DNA of 64,000 nt from Papilionanthe hookeriana x Papilionanthe teres (GCA_022702705.1 CM040431.1:31573520-31637519); one strand, 5' to 3'; counted from the stretch's first letter, positions 23,059 to 36,038 are shown. Notes: generated by a model from the letters alone, not told the origin. A program made the numbers and translations.

Positions 23059-23456
23059 TCTTTTATGAAATTTGGGAGTTAAAAATTGATTTTGGGGAGT
23101 TAAAAGGAAAAAATCTCACCTAAAACCATCAAAAATTGCATTTTTAAACTCCAGGAACCGTCAAGCGGTTCTCGGCACGTATTTTGATAGAACGCGGTGG
23201 CACTCTATCGAAATAAATTGTGCATCTTCTCTAGAATAAGGCGCTGGCAGCACCCATTTTGGCACCAGTTTCCAGTGTTCAAAAATGGACTGAACTTCAT
23301 TTTGGTCCGAATATTCCAATTCTTTAATATGATCCAATATATTCTATTTTTCATGACATTTACGAGTAAGTAGGACACCAATATGAATCTCTATAAGCAC
23401 AACTATTAAAAATAAGCACAAAAACATAACAAAAATAAGTGCTTGGTTTAACGTCA
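23059..23456 (-). other. Spacer between Athila-like integrase and third ORF with GCGC motifs
   Basis: Non-coding. Contains 'aggcgctggcagcacc' and related short inverted motifs around 23,170-23,270, resembling those in the LTR (37,390-37,460) and in the fragment at 38,280-38,370. It precedes the third ORF on the sense strand, so it may be that ORF's leader. Confidence 0.35.
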
Positions 23457-24640
23457 TTAGCCTGACAAACTATTTTGTTCTTCCGGATGACTTAAAATTA
23501 AAACCTCTTTAAAATCTGGTCGAAACCCTTCAAAATATGGTTTTAATCTGTCCCCGTTAACTTTGAATATCTTTCCGGTTTTAGGATCCTCATTATCAAC
23601 ATGACTCCCGAAAATTCCTTTTATAACGGTAAAAGTCCTATTCACCTAGACTTAAGTTTTCCATGAATTAATTTCAATCTAGTATTGTATAACAAAACTT
23701 TTTGTCCGAGTTCAAATTTATTTCTTATTATCTTCATTATCATGCATATAATTTAAATTTTTCTTCTAATAAATCCTGTCAATATGGTAAATTCATTTAC
23801 GATTTCTTTCAATTCATTCAATTGCACAAATCTCTTCTCACTTTGCATTCTTAATTAAAATTCGGCTCTTTTATCACCTAATATGCTTTATGCTTTGATT
23901 CAACGGGTAAGTGGCAGTTCTTTCCAAATACTGGATGCATAAGGAACATTCGATAGGGGTCTTAAAAGTAGTCTTGTAGTCCATAATGCGGTATCTAATC
24001 TCGCGGACCAATCGAGATTGTGAAGATCCATTGATTTCTCCAAAATTCTTTTAATTTCACGATTAGACATCTCTGCTAAACCACTAGTGTGGGGATGATA
24101 GGCAGTAGAGGTTCTATGAATAATATTATATTTTTTAACCAATCTCTAAATCTGATTATTCCTAAAATGAGATCCACCATCAGTCATGATTACTCTCGAC
24201 ATTCCATATCTTGTAAAAATAATTTTCATTTAAAATTTTGAAACACTCCGAGCATCACATATGGATAAAGCAATTGCTTCGATCCATTTGAGACCTGTCA
24301 GCATTAATAATATATATGTATTTCAAATGAAGGAGTAAATGGTCCTATAAAATCCAATCCCCATACATCAGCTTATTTCGACTTCTAAGCAAATTTAGAG
24401 GCATTTCATTTCTTCTCGAAGTATTACCTATTCCCTAACATTGATCACATGTTTTTATATATTTGTATACATCCCTAAATAGAGTAGGCCAATAAAATCC
24501 AGATTGAAAAATCTTATAAGCAGGTTTAACAACACCAAAATGTCATCCAAATTCAGAATCATGGCATCTCTAAATAATTGGTTCAGTTTCTTCATACGTC
24601 ACTCATCTTCTAATAATAAGATCCTTATACTGTTTATATA
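23457..24640 (-). pseudogene. Athila-like integrase, decayed
   Basis: Minus-strand reading shows a zinc-binding region (HFGVVKPAYKIF then FRDVYKYIKTCDQC, about 24,420-24,560), a WGLDFIGPF catalytic-Asp segment (~24,340-24,370), a YHPHTSGLAEMSNREIKRIL catalytic-Glu segment (~24,035-24,095) and the C-terminal FKVNGDRLKPYFEG piece (~23,530-23,570). Order and spacing match a Ty3/gypsy integrase. The frame is broken by stops between the pieces. Confidence 0.85.
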
Positions 24641-24653
24641 GGTAGGGCTCATC

Positions 24654-25199
24654 CTAAAAATAAAATTTAGCATCATATCTAAACTTCTTTTGTTGTTGCC
24701 TTGTTAAATCATGAGGTACAATATCACTTACAATATAATTCACAATATCAGCATGCCAAGGCAAATTCATTTCCATAATTGTATAAAGTTGCTCATCAGG
24801 GAAAATTTCTTTAATTTCCTTCTCAAATTCAGATAATTTATAGTACTCTAGTCTAGAAAGATGGTCAGCAATTTGGTTATCAGATCCTTTCCTATCAACT
24901 ATCATAAAGTCAAATTCTTGCATTATAAGTATCCATCTGATCAGTCTTGGTTTGGTATCCTTCTTTTGCATTAAATATTTGATAGATGAATGGTCAGTAT
25001 GCACTATGCATTTAGTTCCAATCAAATACGGTCTAAGCTTTTCAAAGGCATACACTATAGCTAATAATCCTCTTTCTGTAGTGGTATAATTAATCGGAGC
25101 TTCATTAAAATTTTTACTAGCATAGTAAATAACCTTGAACTTTTTATCATACCTTTGTCCTAAAGCAACTCCAATCACATAATCACTGGCATCACACAT
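24654..25199 (-). pseudogene. Athila-like RNase H, open 181-codon piece
   Basis: Begins MCDASDYVIGVALGQR and includes the YASKNFNEAPINYTTTERG and DHSSIKYLMQKKDTKPRL blocks that define the RNase H domain of Ty3/gypsy pol. It ends in the tether toward integrase. This is the longest uninterrupted domain of the element. The catalytic Asp of the CDASD motif is present. The domain degrades the RNA strand during reverse transcription. Upstream and downstream parts of pol are in other frames. Confidence 0.9.
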
Positions 25200-25341
25200 A
25201 AATTCAATCGTCTATCTCAGATCGAATTGAAAAAATTATAGGGGTAGTGATTAATTTTTCTTTTAATAGTTCAAAGGCATTCGGAAACATTCTTCATTAA
25301 AATCAAATCACTTATCTTTTTCTAAAGGTTGGCACAAAGGT

Positions 25342-26250
25342 TTAGTGATTTTTGAAAATTTTAATACTTGTAGTCAGCATGTCCCTAAGAAACTTAATAC
25401 CCCTCTCGCGATTAGTAAGAGGTGGTAATTTCTCGAAATAATCGATTTTTTGTAGGGTCTTCACCTCCATACCAAGTTCGAAGTTACATGACAAGCACAA
25501 TTCCTCCTTGCAACCATAAATTGACATTTTTTTCCAATTTAGAACTAAATTTGTTTTCTTGAAAAGCTCCAATTTTTTTTTAAAATTATTCAGACATATG
25601 TCAAATGAAGTTCCGAATATAGAAAAATCAACCATGAATACTTCTATTCCATTATCAATCAGATTACTAAAAATAGATATCATGCATCTTTGAAATGTTG
25701 CAGGTGCATTACATAATCCAAAGAGCATTCTTCGAAAAGCAAAATTTCCATAAGGGCTAGTAAATGTAGTCTTCTCTTAATCCTTAGGAGCAATATGTAT
25801 TTGATGATAACCCATACATCCATCCAAAAAATAATAGTACTTATGTCCAGAAAATCTATCCAACATTTGATCTAGAAAAGGAAGAGGAAAGTGATCTTTC
25901 CTGGTGGCGGCATTTAATTTTCTATAGTCGGCCCACAAATTCACCAATCATTAATTTGTCTAGTTGGTATAATTCATTAAATTTGTTCATTCACATCGGC
26001 AGTCCTCCTCTCTTTTTAGGAACCTGATAGATTGGACATACTGACAGCACAATACCGAAATTAGATAAATAATTCCAGCATCAAGCCATTTTAAAATTTC
26101 CTTCTTAACTTCTTCTTTCATCATTTAATTCAGTCTCCTCTGTGGATCAGCTCTAAGTTTATGTTGGTCATCCAACAATGTGCAATGCATACGGATCGAA
26201 GGAGTGATTCTTTAATATGCGAGATCCCGACCAAAAGCCTTTTTGTATCT
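25342..26250 (-). pseudogene. Athila-like reverse transcriptase, catalytic Asp lost
   Basis: The 25,342-25,728 open piece begins MLFGLCNAPATFQRCM and contains FMVDFSIFG, where the family has FMDDFS. The first active-site aspartate is therefore replaced by Val (GTT codon at 25,630-25,632). Upstream, in shifted frames, are the start of RT (RADPQRRLN near 26,130-26,160) and the YYFLDGCMGYHQI block (~25,790-25,840). Even without the frameshifts this enzyme would be inactive. Confidence 0.85.
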
Positions 26251-26518
26251 TTTAAGGTCTCCAATAATTTACATTCTTGATATTCATTCAAATCCAAAGA
26301 TACAATGAGCGGTAAGGTAGATGGATTTTCCTAAAAATATATACTTTAAATGATTAGGAAAATTTTTATCTCAAGTTCGGGAGATTTTATGATAGATGGA
26401 ATTAAAATTTTATCACGATTTTCAGTATCAAATTTCAAATCTTTCTTTGAACAATAGTCTAACTCTTCATTCCCCATATCATCAAAATAATTTTTCTATT
26501 TTACTTTCATCCTCACAC

Positions 26519-26990
26519 TCAATTTTCATATTCTATTTTCTCTTCTAACACTTCTTTAAAATGACTATCTCTCAAATAATCGCAAATTTCCATTCGAAAG
26601 CATTCATCATCTTTTTCTATTGAGGGATATTTCATAGATTTTAGAATATTAAAGGTCACCTCTTGATCATTAACCCTCATAGTTAATTCTCCTTTGTGAA
26701 CATCAATCATAGCTCTCCAAGTTGGAAGGAATGGTCTTCCCAAAATAATTGGAATTTCTTTGTCTTCCTCCATATCTAATACAATTATATCTATAGGAAA
26801 GATAAATTTATCCACTTTTACTAACACATCTTCCACCACTTCTTTGGGATAAGCAATGGAACAATCGCAGAATTTGAAGAGTCAAGATGTAGGTGAAATT
26901 TTCTCTTATTCTCAATCTTTTGAAAGTTGATAGGCATAAGATTAATGCTAACTCTAGATCATAAAGCTCTTCCAAAAAATTTCTCAACTA
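26519..26990 (-). pseudogene. Athila-like aspartic protease region
   Basis: The open piece 26,519-26,839 contains IPIILGRPFLPTWRAMIDVH, the conserved C-terminal segment of Athila protease. Just upstream the minus strand reads a degraded form of the DLGASINLMPLS active-site block (about 26,930-26,980). It processes Gag-Pol in the family. The frame is broken between the two motifs. Confidence 0.75.
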
Positions 26991-27550
26991 TAGCACACGA
27001 GATAGTAAAACTACCAGGGTCTTTATGTTTTTTGGGAAGCTTCTTCTCAATAATTGCACTAAACTCTCCTCTAAGTGCAACATTCTCATAATCTGTGAAC
27101 TTTCTTTTTTCTTTTAAGAATATCCTTCATAAACTTTGCATAATCAGACATCTGCTCTAATGCCTCAACAAAGGGAATATTTACCATTAATTTCTTAAGA
27201 ATTTCCAAAAGTTTCATAAATCTGTCATCCTATTTTGTTTTTCAAGCTTTGAAGAAATGGAGGAGGTGATTTTTCAACAGTAATCTTCATTGGTTCAGCA
27301 GATATTCTAAGTCTGGATATATCTTATTAGAAAAATTTTCAATATCCACCTTTTCTTTCTCAACTTTAACTTCTTTTTGCACTCTTGTTTCTAATTCATT
27401 TCCACTCCTTAATTGAATAGTCAATTATTAAGCACAATGAAAATATGTCCTAATTGATTCTCAATGTTCTTAATCACAACACTTGAGCTTGTAATTGATT
27501 ACCCATGTTCAACATTAATTCTTCAGTAGAAAACTTCTTTTCTTTAAATT
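26991..27550 (-). other. Athila-like gag-protease linker, decayed
   Basis: Charged and low-complexity sequence with no motif I can name. Position between gag and protease is the only evidence. Confidence 0.4.
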
Positions 27551-28067
27551 TGGGTTACTATTAAAGTCGGGAGGATAAGAAGGTCTATAATTAGTGTTTC
27601 CTTGATTGTTTAGATTTCCAACTGGGTTAATAGTATTGTTTCCCCATTACGGGTTAATAGTAGCATTGTTGTTATTGTTCCAGTTGAAATTCGGGTTATT
27701 CTTCCACCAAGATTATAATAATTTGAATAGAGTTGTTGGGTCTATTATTTATAGCATTCAAGGTCTCATAAGGTCTTGAGATTCTATTATCTATCCTCTT
27801 TTGAATTTTCCTTCAACAGAATTTGGGGGTGTTTTAGAATAATTCATTCAGTGATAATCTTACTTTGAAAAGGAGACGATTTGGTATCACGATTATGACA
27901 TCGAATCATGAATACTAGCCTGGATTTCCCATTTAGAGGATCATTGAAAATTATTAGAAGCCATTTATTCTATTAACAAATATGCTTCATTAAGGTTTGA
28001 CGTTAATGATCCACCGACGGCCGAGAATCTATGTCAGTCTCAATGATAAAATGTTTGAATTATTAAC
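27551..28067 (-). pseudogene. Athila-like gag, C-terminal part (left of the solo LTR)
   Basis: The minus strand reads LLIIQTFYH just inside the insertion point (about 28,040-28,067), then GGSLTSNLNEAYLLIE (about 27,975-28,015), then a W-NNPNFNWNNNN segment (~27,660-27,710) and YRPSYPPDFN (~27,560-27,590). These are successive conserved stretches of Athila gag. The reading continues directly from the right-hand gag piece at 35,268 if the 7.2-kb insert and one TSD copy are disregarded. Confidence 0.85.
28063..28067. repeat. Target-site duplication, left copy (TTAAC)
   Basis: TTAAC immediately left of the solo LTR, identical to 35,263-35,267 immediately right of it. Five bases is the normal Ty3/gypsy duplication length. 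Confidence 0.9.
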
Positions 28068-31000
28068 TTTTGACCTCATTTTTGATGAGGTCTTCCCTTC
28101 TTTTTTTAGTGCTTAGGATCTAGCCTTAGGCTTTTCCTTTGACTATCTTAGAGGACTAGAATTGGGACCCCCCTTTTAGAAATTCAAACCACTTCTTAAC
28201 TCCACCAAACTGTTCTGAAACTTATTTGTAGACCACAATGCTTTAGAGGGTTGAAATCGGAAATGTGGAAGTTTAAAGGATGAGTTCTATAGGACTCTTT
28301 GGCCATGGGGCATACACAGGTGACCTGATACAGTGAAGGGGCTGACTTACACACACACTACATTTATACACTACATCTACACACTACATTTCCACACACC
28401 TCCTAAAACCGCACAGCCCTTGACTTGACATACGACTCGTATAGGTGATTCACATGGATGGTCCTTGGTCCATAGCCCTTGGTAGGGTTAGGAACAACAT
28501 AGTGAATGCCTCAAATGAGTCCCTTCATATTCTGTATGAACGATGGCTTCATGGAGCAACCAAAATGATTTGTTTCCACCTAAATTCACTTGATCTTCAA
28601 TTTCCCAATTTTCGACTTTTGACCCCGGGACCATACACCCGCGTAACTTTACCCAAAACCTTGAAATTACCCAAATTTCTCAAAATTTCCAAATTACCCA
28701 AATTCTCCAAAATCAATCCCAAACATTTCCACATCACTCAAATTGATCATCCATACCCAAAAATACCAAAAATTCCAAAAATACCTCCCAATACCCTCCA
28801 AATGCAAAATACCCTTCTTGGCCAAAAAAATCCAAAAATTCAGAAAATTCCCAGAAAATTCCAGAAAATCCCAAATATTCCCAATTTCATTTTGTCCAAC
28901 TACACCATAGGCCAATTTTGTTACCCTACTTTTGTCAAAACCCCCAAATTTGACCCATTTTAACCACTAAGTGCACCCAAATGTCAAACCAAGCCTACCC
29001 AATTGACCCCAATTTTGGTCCAATTCAATTCTAAACTTCAATTCAATATCCCCAGAGCCAATCTAGACTAAAACCCGAAGCCCAATTTGATTTGGCATTT
29101 GGATCGATCTCACTTTTGGCCTTAAAGGCGATTTGGACCCATGACCCCGAGCCTAACCCAAACTCACCCAATTCAATTCCAATTAACTCCAAATCTTTTC
29201 TAAATCTTCCTTAACATTCCCACAAACAAAACACTAACATTATTTGCCCAAAATTTAGACCCAAGTCCCACTGAAACTCAACCCCGAGTTAAAGGCCCAT
29301 TTTTGACCTAAACTGAAATAACCCAAATTCAACCCAATTCAAATCCAAATCACCCCAATTTGCCTCAAGTCACTCATGACACATCCATGAGCTACAACCA
29401 ACAATTATTTGGCCCAAACTTTTACAAAAATTCCTGATCCATTGAAACTGAATTCGTAAAAACTTAAAAGCCGCTTCATGCAAACTATCCCCAAGCCCAT
29501 TTCCTTTAAAATTCAAAAGCCCAAATCATCCTACAAAAGCCCCACGACACTTCCCCTCATCATCAATTTGATCAAAATCACCCCTAAGTTGCAAAATCAT
29601 CGAATTAAACCATTCCAAATCAAACCCTGTCAAATTACCCTAAATGCCAAATATTTCTAAAACCCTTTTTCATGAAATAAGCCAACCTTTTCCCAAGCCA
29701 AATGGAGCCATGAACAAGCCATTCTCAAGCCACATGAAGCCATGAGGGCTTTGACTTGTCATTAGTACATTTATGGCAGAAGAGGGGGATCTTTCTTCGC
29801 CTCCCTTAAGCCTTTTTACCTTAAGAATGTCGTACTCTAAACCAAGCTTTGCACCACCTAATCCTTGATGGAGACTCCACCACACATGGGAGGTTGACCC
29901 ACCTGACCTCCTCGGCCCAAAACCAGGTCTTGAGGAGGTGCATGACCCATTTGCATGGGTTGACCAAAATAAGCTAAAATGGCCCCTTCACATTTTCTAC
30001 TTTGATTCGACCACTTTACACATGGCATTTGCCAATTGCCTGCACCAAACCCCAGCCTTTGACCCACACGAACAAGATGGTGACCAATGCACAGCCGGCC
30101 CGGCCACGGGCCGCTGGAAAACACCATGGCGAGAGCTCGCATGTGAGCCCGACTTGGAATTCTCTATTTGAGAGCAATCCCAGAGTGGCCATTAGATACA
30201 TTTAACTGCTCTTACCGAAGCAGTGATCAAGCCTAACTCTCCACAGGAGGCCCTCCACCCTCTCTGACCCCAAGCTTGACCCCTCTCGGCCATGAGAGGC
30301 TGAGCACAAACCTTGCAGCTTCTGCCAATTGTTCCGGACCCTTCTCACTCTTAGAGCACTTGATCCCAGTGAAAATCCCCCTTTTCTCCTACGGCAAGCT
30401 CGATTTCGGAATTGAAATTCCACCCAAAACCAGGACACTTCTCCACAGTGAGCCAATTCTCGAAATTGATTGGTTCTACACCTTCACCACACCGGAAGGT
30501 GTCCGCTGTAAACCCCATCTCGGGGCCACCGAGTTGCTCCGGCCTCCCGAGCTTTGTGATCGGGCTTGGTCGAAATCATATCCGGACAATTCGAGACCGG
30601 GAGACTTCATGGAGCTTGTTGGGATCAATCGAAGGTGCAGCCCAACTCTCGGATTGAAGCCACACTTCTACGAGCCAAGGTATGAGCTAATTCTTCATCC
30701 CGAGCTTACGGGAGATTCTCTATTTCAAATGCCTGATTTCAATGCATGTTAACCGTATAGATGTGTTCTTCTCTTCAAGACGAATCCATAGAGTATAAGA
30801 ACATAAAAATCCATTGAGAATCGAGTGAGATCTTAGGGATTTAGTGTGGACGGCTCTCGAGTGAGAACACTTGGGGACGACAGAACGGATGTCGTCCAGA
30901 AGTGATACACGCGCGGACGAACGGCTCGGATGGCGTCGGACCGAGGAAACGGTGCGAGGCCGCGCGGGGCCCGGGCTGCGCGACTCAAGTGGCGGCGTCG

Positions 31001-34000
31001 AATGGGACGCCACCGCGTATTTTGTAGGCACAGAGGATGCGGTGGCCCTTGTGGAGATGGATAAATAGAAAATTAGGGTATTTTCTTATTTATTTAATTC
31101 CACTAGCTTAATTCATATCTCTGTGTAGAAAAATCATAAAAATAAAAATAAAAATACCCTCTTGCTCGGTGAGCAATGAGAGGAGAACTAATGTGGAAAA
31201 GAAATCATTTAATTTCATCAAGTATTTTATTTTTTATAATTTATTTACTCTCTGCATTATTTTAATTCTCCATGTATGCATCTGATTCACCATGGCATGA
31301 GACCATAGGGCTTTTGAAGCCTCTGAATTTGGGAACATTCCTGAATTTTCCAAAGTCGAGACCATACGATGAAAGGAGTTATTGATTTTTCAAGTTCATG
31401 CTACTGTTTTTAGTATTTTTATTCCAATAAATAGCATGTTGTGAAATAAATTCTAGGAAAATTTGGTGATTTTGCTTATGACGCGAGGAGAACCACAGGA
31501 AAAATAGGTTTTGACTTAGTTCATTTAAAACAACCTAATTGGCTTAAACACCCAAAATAGGTCTTTATTTAATTAGAGTTAACCAGGCGTCAAATTGACT
31601 TGAAATTAATTCTCCACTGACGCTTTAGAATCGAGAGGGAATCCACCGCTAAAATTTGAGGTCGGTGGACTTGGTTAGCCCATGTTAATTGGGTTGATTA
31701 AACGGCAATTTTGAAACACCAAAATTCATAACTTTTAAAATATTTTTCAAAAATTCCTTAAATTGGTTTTGGAGCCTCTCTGATAACAGGGGAACCTAAG
31801 AAAATTAAAATTTCAATTTTCTAAAAAGTTGATTTTTAATATTATTTTAATATTTTAATAATTAAAAAATAATAAAATCACAAAAATAATAAATTCACCA
31901 AAATGTCAAATTTTGAATTTTAGTCACTTAGGAACAAACCCATATTTTTCCTAGGTCTATTTGGTGAGATATTAAATTTTAAAGCTTTAGGATATTTTTA
32001 AAATTAAAAAATGTATTTTCTAGCATTTCACCAAAATAATTATAATAAATCATAGAAAAATCAGAAAATTGCAAAATTTAATTCTCTGATTTCCTTGATA
32101 TCAGAAGATTTTTATAAAATATAAAATTCATTTTCAACATTCATTTTTTATTTTTAAATTAATTAACACTCCAAAACTTAAAATAATTATAATAAAAATA
32201 ACTCAAAAAATCACCAAAATTGGTCAAAATTTGGTTCTCTAGTCATTGGAATGTCCCCCTAATTTTCTTAAGGACAGAAACTTTCCCCTTGGTCATGTTA
32301 TCAAATTTTCCTTGAAAATCTCTATTTTCTACCAAAAATAATTATATAAATAAATTAAATACGAAAAATCACATTTTCTCCTCTAAATATGCTTTATTGA
32401 CATATGAGTGAAGTCAATAAAAATTTGAGTTCATTTTGAGTTCAATTTAGTGAGTTATGAAATTATTAAGCTTAAAGGGTAAAGTGGTAATTAAATTTTT
32501 AATCCTTAATTAAAACTTTAGGTTTAATAAAAAATTAACAGTAAAATATTTGATCTAATTTGATTTGGATGATTGAAATTTAAATAATTAAAGGGTAGAA
32601 ACCCATTAAACAATTTTAAAATGATTAAACCTTAATTAAATAATTGATTAAATTTGGAAGAATAATAGAGTGAAATTATTAAAATAGGGATATTATTAGG
32701 AAGAGATTTATTCTTTAATTTAAAAATCCCTAAATTAATTATCTCATTAATATTCAATTCTTAATTAAAATGATAACCAAATTTAAAATATTAAAAGACT
32801 TAATCATTAAACTAAAATTAAATTATTAAACTCTTTTAAAAATTTCAATTAAAAATTAAAAATAAAATTAAATTAAGATTAAATTAAATTAAAAATTAAA
32901 TTAAATTAAATTAAATTAAGATTAAATTAAATTAAATTAAATTAAATCAAATTAAATTAAATTAAATTAAATTAAATTAAGATTAAATTAAATTAAAAAT
33001 TAAATTAAAATTAAATTAAATTAAAGTTAAATTAAATTAAATTAAATTAAATCAAATTAAATTAAATTAAACAAATTAAATTAAGATTAATTAAATTAAA
33101 AATTAAATTAATTAAATTAAATTAAATCAAATTAAATTAAAATTAAATCAAATCAAATTAATTAAACATCAAATCAAAATTAAATTGAACTATATTGAAT
33201 TAAATTAAATTAAAACTCAATTAAATTAAATCAAATTGAATTAAATATAACATCACAAGAAAACGAGAAGAAATTAAATATAAAACGATTTAGACAACAT
33301 TCCCAATTTAAACCCTTTAACTTACATCGAATCATTTGAATCTTAATTTACCCTTGAAAGCTTTGGTTATTATAACTCCTAAATAGAACATTAAATGAAA
33401 TGTCACTTCCCTCGTAAGATATTAGTGTCTAGTTCAACGGCAAAGATAACAACAAAACTTGAATTCTCGGACGATAATTCATTTATATAATTAAATTCAT
33501 TTGGACTTAAAACAATTACAGCAATATTGAAAGATGTTTAAGATTCTTCTTAAACACTTTCTCAATATGATAGGATGTTTATAAGAACAATTGAATTTAA
33601 TTCTTTTGATGAAGAAAATCGTCCTCGAGCAAGCCTGAGGAACCTAGACGTCGTAGGAAATGATAGGCACCGATTAGGAATTTGGTAGAAAACCATAACC
33701 CTTCCTAGCTTTACCTAGGAACTTGCTTAAATATTCTAATTATGTTTTAAGTGCAGCTTGGAATGACGGGAAGACCCTCAAGGTGCTTTTATTTTATTGC
33801 GGTACTTTATTGCAAATGCACTTTACTTTTCTTGCATGATAAAATGACTGTTGCATGAAAACCCACCTTTAGGATAGACCCTGAAGCTGAAACCAAAACT
33901 AAGTTAAAAGTCATTTGCAAGATAAAATTCACCGCCTGACATTTCAAAATATAAAACAACTCGAAATTTAATCACAAACGAACCACGAAACTACAATTAC

Positions 34001-35262
34001 GCTAAATTAAGAAACGTCTGGTGGATGATCGGGAATACCTCGGATGATGTAACCTACGTGTTGCTAACGGGATTTCCCACGGTCTAAATGAAAGTGTGGA
34101 ACTCATTCGGTTGAGTTTAGTAAATTCATCTTGGACTAAGTGAATCAGATAAAATGATGCGGAAGGATGGAGCAGGTGGGATCTTAACTAGGTGTCGTTA
34201 TAATCAACTTTAAGATTTGTTTTAATTAAAACATAAGAAACACTTGGTAAGACTTCTCTAAAACCAAACACTTTCTCATCCCACGATTTATGACTTCTAA
34301 AACTAAACCTCTGCAACAATAAGGAGCTCGGAGCATGGTGGGCGGCACGGCCATAAATCATTAGCAGCTTTCTTAGAATTAAACAACCAATATAGGACTT
34401 CGAGGTAGCTTGCCTAGTGCAGCATAAATCTCCTTTTGTTAGGCATTTGCATGATCGGGTCATGTAAATTAAACCTGAGCCTTAGAAGTTAGAGGAGTGG
34501 CAGGTCGATGCGGCATAAACCTCGCATCTTCGAAGTTTGTTGTGATTTTGTATCTGTGCAAGCCCTAGTTAACTAAAATTGGCAAGATCAAAACATTTAA
34601 ATAAACATTAAGTTTTCCTAAATCCATGCCAAACAATAGGATAGTCGGAAATTTTTGAAGTTCGCTTAGTCTGTGATTTCTCCACTGCTTTTCTTCCTTT
34701 GAATTTCTCCAGCAAAATGTTCCCAAACTTGATGCATTTACGTGAAATTCCAAAAATTCGATCCTTGAAAACTTAAACTTTGAAATCCTTGAGAGCGAGT
34801 GTGATTATTATCGAGAGTTTTTTCTTAGGTGATTCCCATCACTTAAGATGTTAATTAACTATAGGGGCTTGCCCTTATAGGGAATTTTAAAGACGAGGTA
34901 ATATAAACCCTGCTTTAATGTTTTCATATTAAGCGAAATTTTATCGGCTTATAAAATTGGTTCGCGGACGAACGGATGTCTGAAATCTTACAGTTTATTT
35001 AATCGAGCCCCACGAGTCGGCTTGATTATTGTCTATCATAGGGATGGATACACGGTTTGTGGTGCGGTGCTCGTTTATATAAACTATTTGGGATGAGATC
35101 GGTTTAATCTCATATCTTAAAACCTTCAAATTTAAAATTATTTTCAAAATCAAATACTACTTTTCAAATTATTTACTTAAATTAAATTAAAAATTCGCCG
35201 ACAGCTTCTGTTAGGCGACCCCCTTTTCAAAATAAAACACACGACCTAAAAATATGCCGACA
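28068..35262 (+). mobile_element. Solo LTR of the giant Tat/Ogre-like family (7,195 bp)
   Basis: A full copy of the 7.2-7.5-kb LTR in the opposite orientation to the other two. It begins TTTTGACCTCATTTTTGATG (TGTTGACC in the other copies) and ends ATATGCCGACA. It is flanked by TTAAC on both sides and followed directly by Athila gag, with no PBS or internal sequence, so it is a solo LTR left by recombination between two LTRs. Internal landmarks: C/A-rich segment 28,600-29,400, CpG-rich block 30,840-31,060, pentanucleotide array 32,830-33,250. The open stretches at 28,445-28,963 and 30,276-30,752 are not maintained in the other LTR copies, so I do not call genes. Confidence 0.92.
32830..33250. 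repeat. AATTA-type pentanucleotide array in the solo LTR
   Basis: About 400 bases of imperfect 5-bp repeats (attaa/aatta) with scattered variants. The same array, on the other strand, is in the element B LTR at 46,320-46,790, but it is nearly absent at the matching place of the element A LTR. Confidence 0.85.
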
Positions 35263-35267
35263 TTAAC
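35263..35267. repeat. Target-site duplication, right copy (TTAAC)
   Basis: Matches 28,063-28,067 exactly and sits directly after the LTR terminal CA at 35,261-35,262. Confidence 0.9.
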
Positions 35268-35840
35268 AAATCTAGTAAAGCATGATGTGGACATTTCCTA
35301 AGAAGATCTATAAATCTTTCTAGCTTCCTTATTGATTCCCTTAGTGACGAAAGGATGTGTTATTATTTCTTAGCTTAGCAGTTTTTGATGGAGGGAAATA
35401 TTTTGACAGAAAATTTTGTGAAAGTTCTCCCCAAGTTTTGATAGATACAGGTGCTAATGAATTTAACCATGCCTTGGATTTATCCCTTAATGAAGAAGAA
35501 AAAAGTCCAAGTCTATTGACATCATTCGACACTCCATCCTTATTTAAAATTATCTGAGTTCTAGAAAACTAGTGAGATGTAAATTAGGATCTTTATTAGT
35601 TGTTCCTTGAATTGATTATTTTATACCATTTGGATAATAGCGAGGTTTAAACTCAAATGAATTAGCAACAACATACGGGGTTCGAATGGTTATATGAATT
35701 TCATCCCATTGTTAGGTTAGCATAATCTCTTAAAGTCTTGGTAAATTTTCATTTTCATTTCTTTGATTTTCTTGGTTGTTTGCCGTCTTGTGAGGATTTT
35801 CAAATTTTTTTTTTGTTGCTTTTTCGAATTTTAATAGTAT
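35268..35840 (-). pseudogene. Athila-like gag, N-terminal part (right of the solo LTR)
   Basis: The 35,341-35,532 open piece reads GLFSSSLRDKSKAWLNSL and later LSQNFLSKYFPPSKTAKLRN, the hallmark capsid segment of Athila-type gag. In another frame it continues with ERFIDLLRKCPHH to about 35,285, and it stops at the insertion. Upstream (about 35,540-35,760) a degraded TLRDY start and ANSFEFKP segment fit the gag N-terminus. Gag forms the particle in which reverse transcription takes place. Confidence 0.85.
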
Positions 35841-35990
35841 GTCCTAACTCGAATTGTAAGGCACTAAACCTATAGGTCCTCCTATGCATATAAAGTCACA
35901 CAAAACACACTAAAAAGCAAACAAGCACACACGAGTTGTAAACTTCAAAGTGAAGGTTTCCATTCTGCCTTTATTGATTCTGTTATACCT

Positions 35991-36008
35991 TCCTCGGCAA
36001 CGGCACAA
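35991..36008 (-). other. Athila-like primer binding site
   Basis: The minus strand reads TTGTGCCGTTGCCGAGGA, a variant of the TGGCGCCGTTGCCGGGGA site common in Athila-type elements (tRNA-Asp is the usually assigned primer). It is located just upstream of the gag leader. Confidence 0.7.
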
Positions 36009-36038
36009 AAACATAACCGGACGTAGACGCCTCAAAAT

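Larger units (their letters stand above)
19984..28067 (-). mobile_element. Athila-like Ty3/gypsy retrotransposon, 3' portion (left part of split element)
   Basis: A minus-strand element carrying, from right to left, the end of gag, protease, RT, RNase H, integrase and a third ORF. It is interrupted at 28,067 by a solo LTR and resumes at 35,268 with the start of gag, PBS and 5' LTR. It ends abruptly at 19,983/19,984 where element A begins, and no 3' LTR is in the window, so element A probably inserted into it. Residue wording throughout (integrase TSGLAEMSNREIK, gag FPPSKTAKLRN) is Athila-like. All frames are broken. Confidence 0.85.

Noticed and set aside
28445..28963. 172-codon frame in the solo LTR with a PKIPKIPKIPP repeat
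   Set aside because: It comes from low-complexity 'ccaaaaatacc' sequence. Similar but shorter, shifted frames occur in the other LTRs (50,942-51,319; 19,223-19,432), as expected from nucleotide similarity alone.
30276..30752. 158-codon frame in the solo LTR
   Set aside because: The matching part of the element B LTR (48,900-49,300) shows indels that change the frame and add stops, so no protein constraint is visible.
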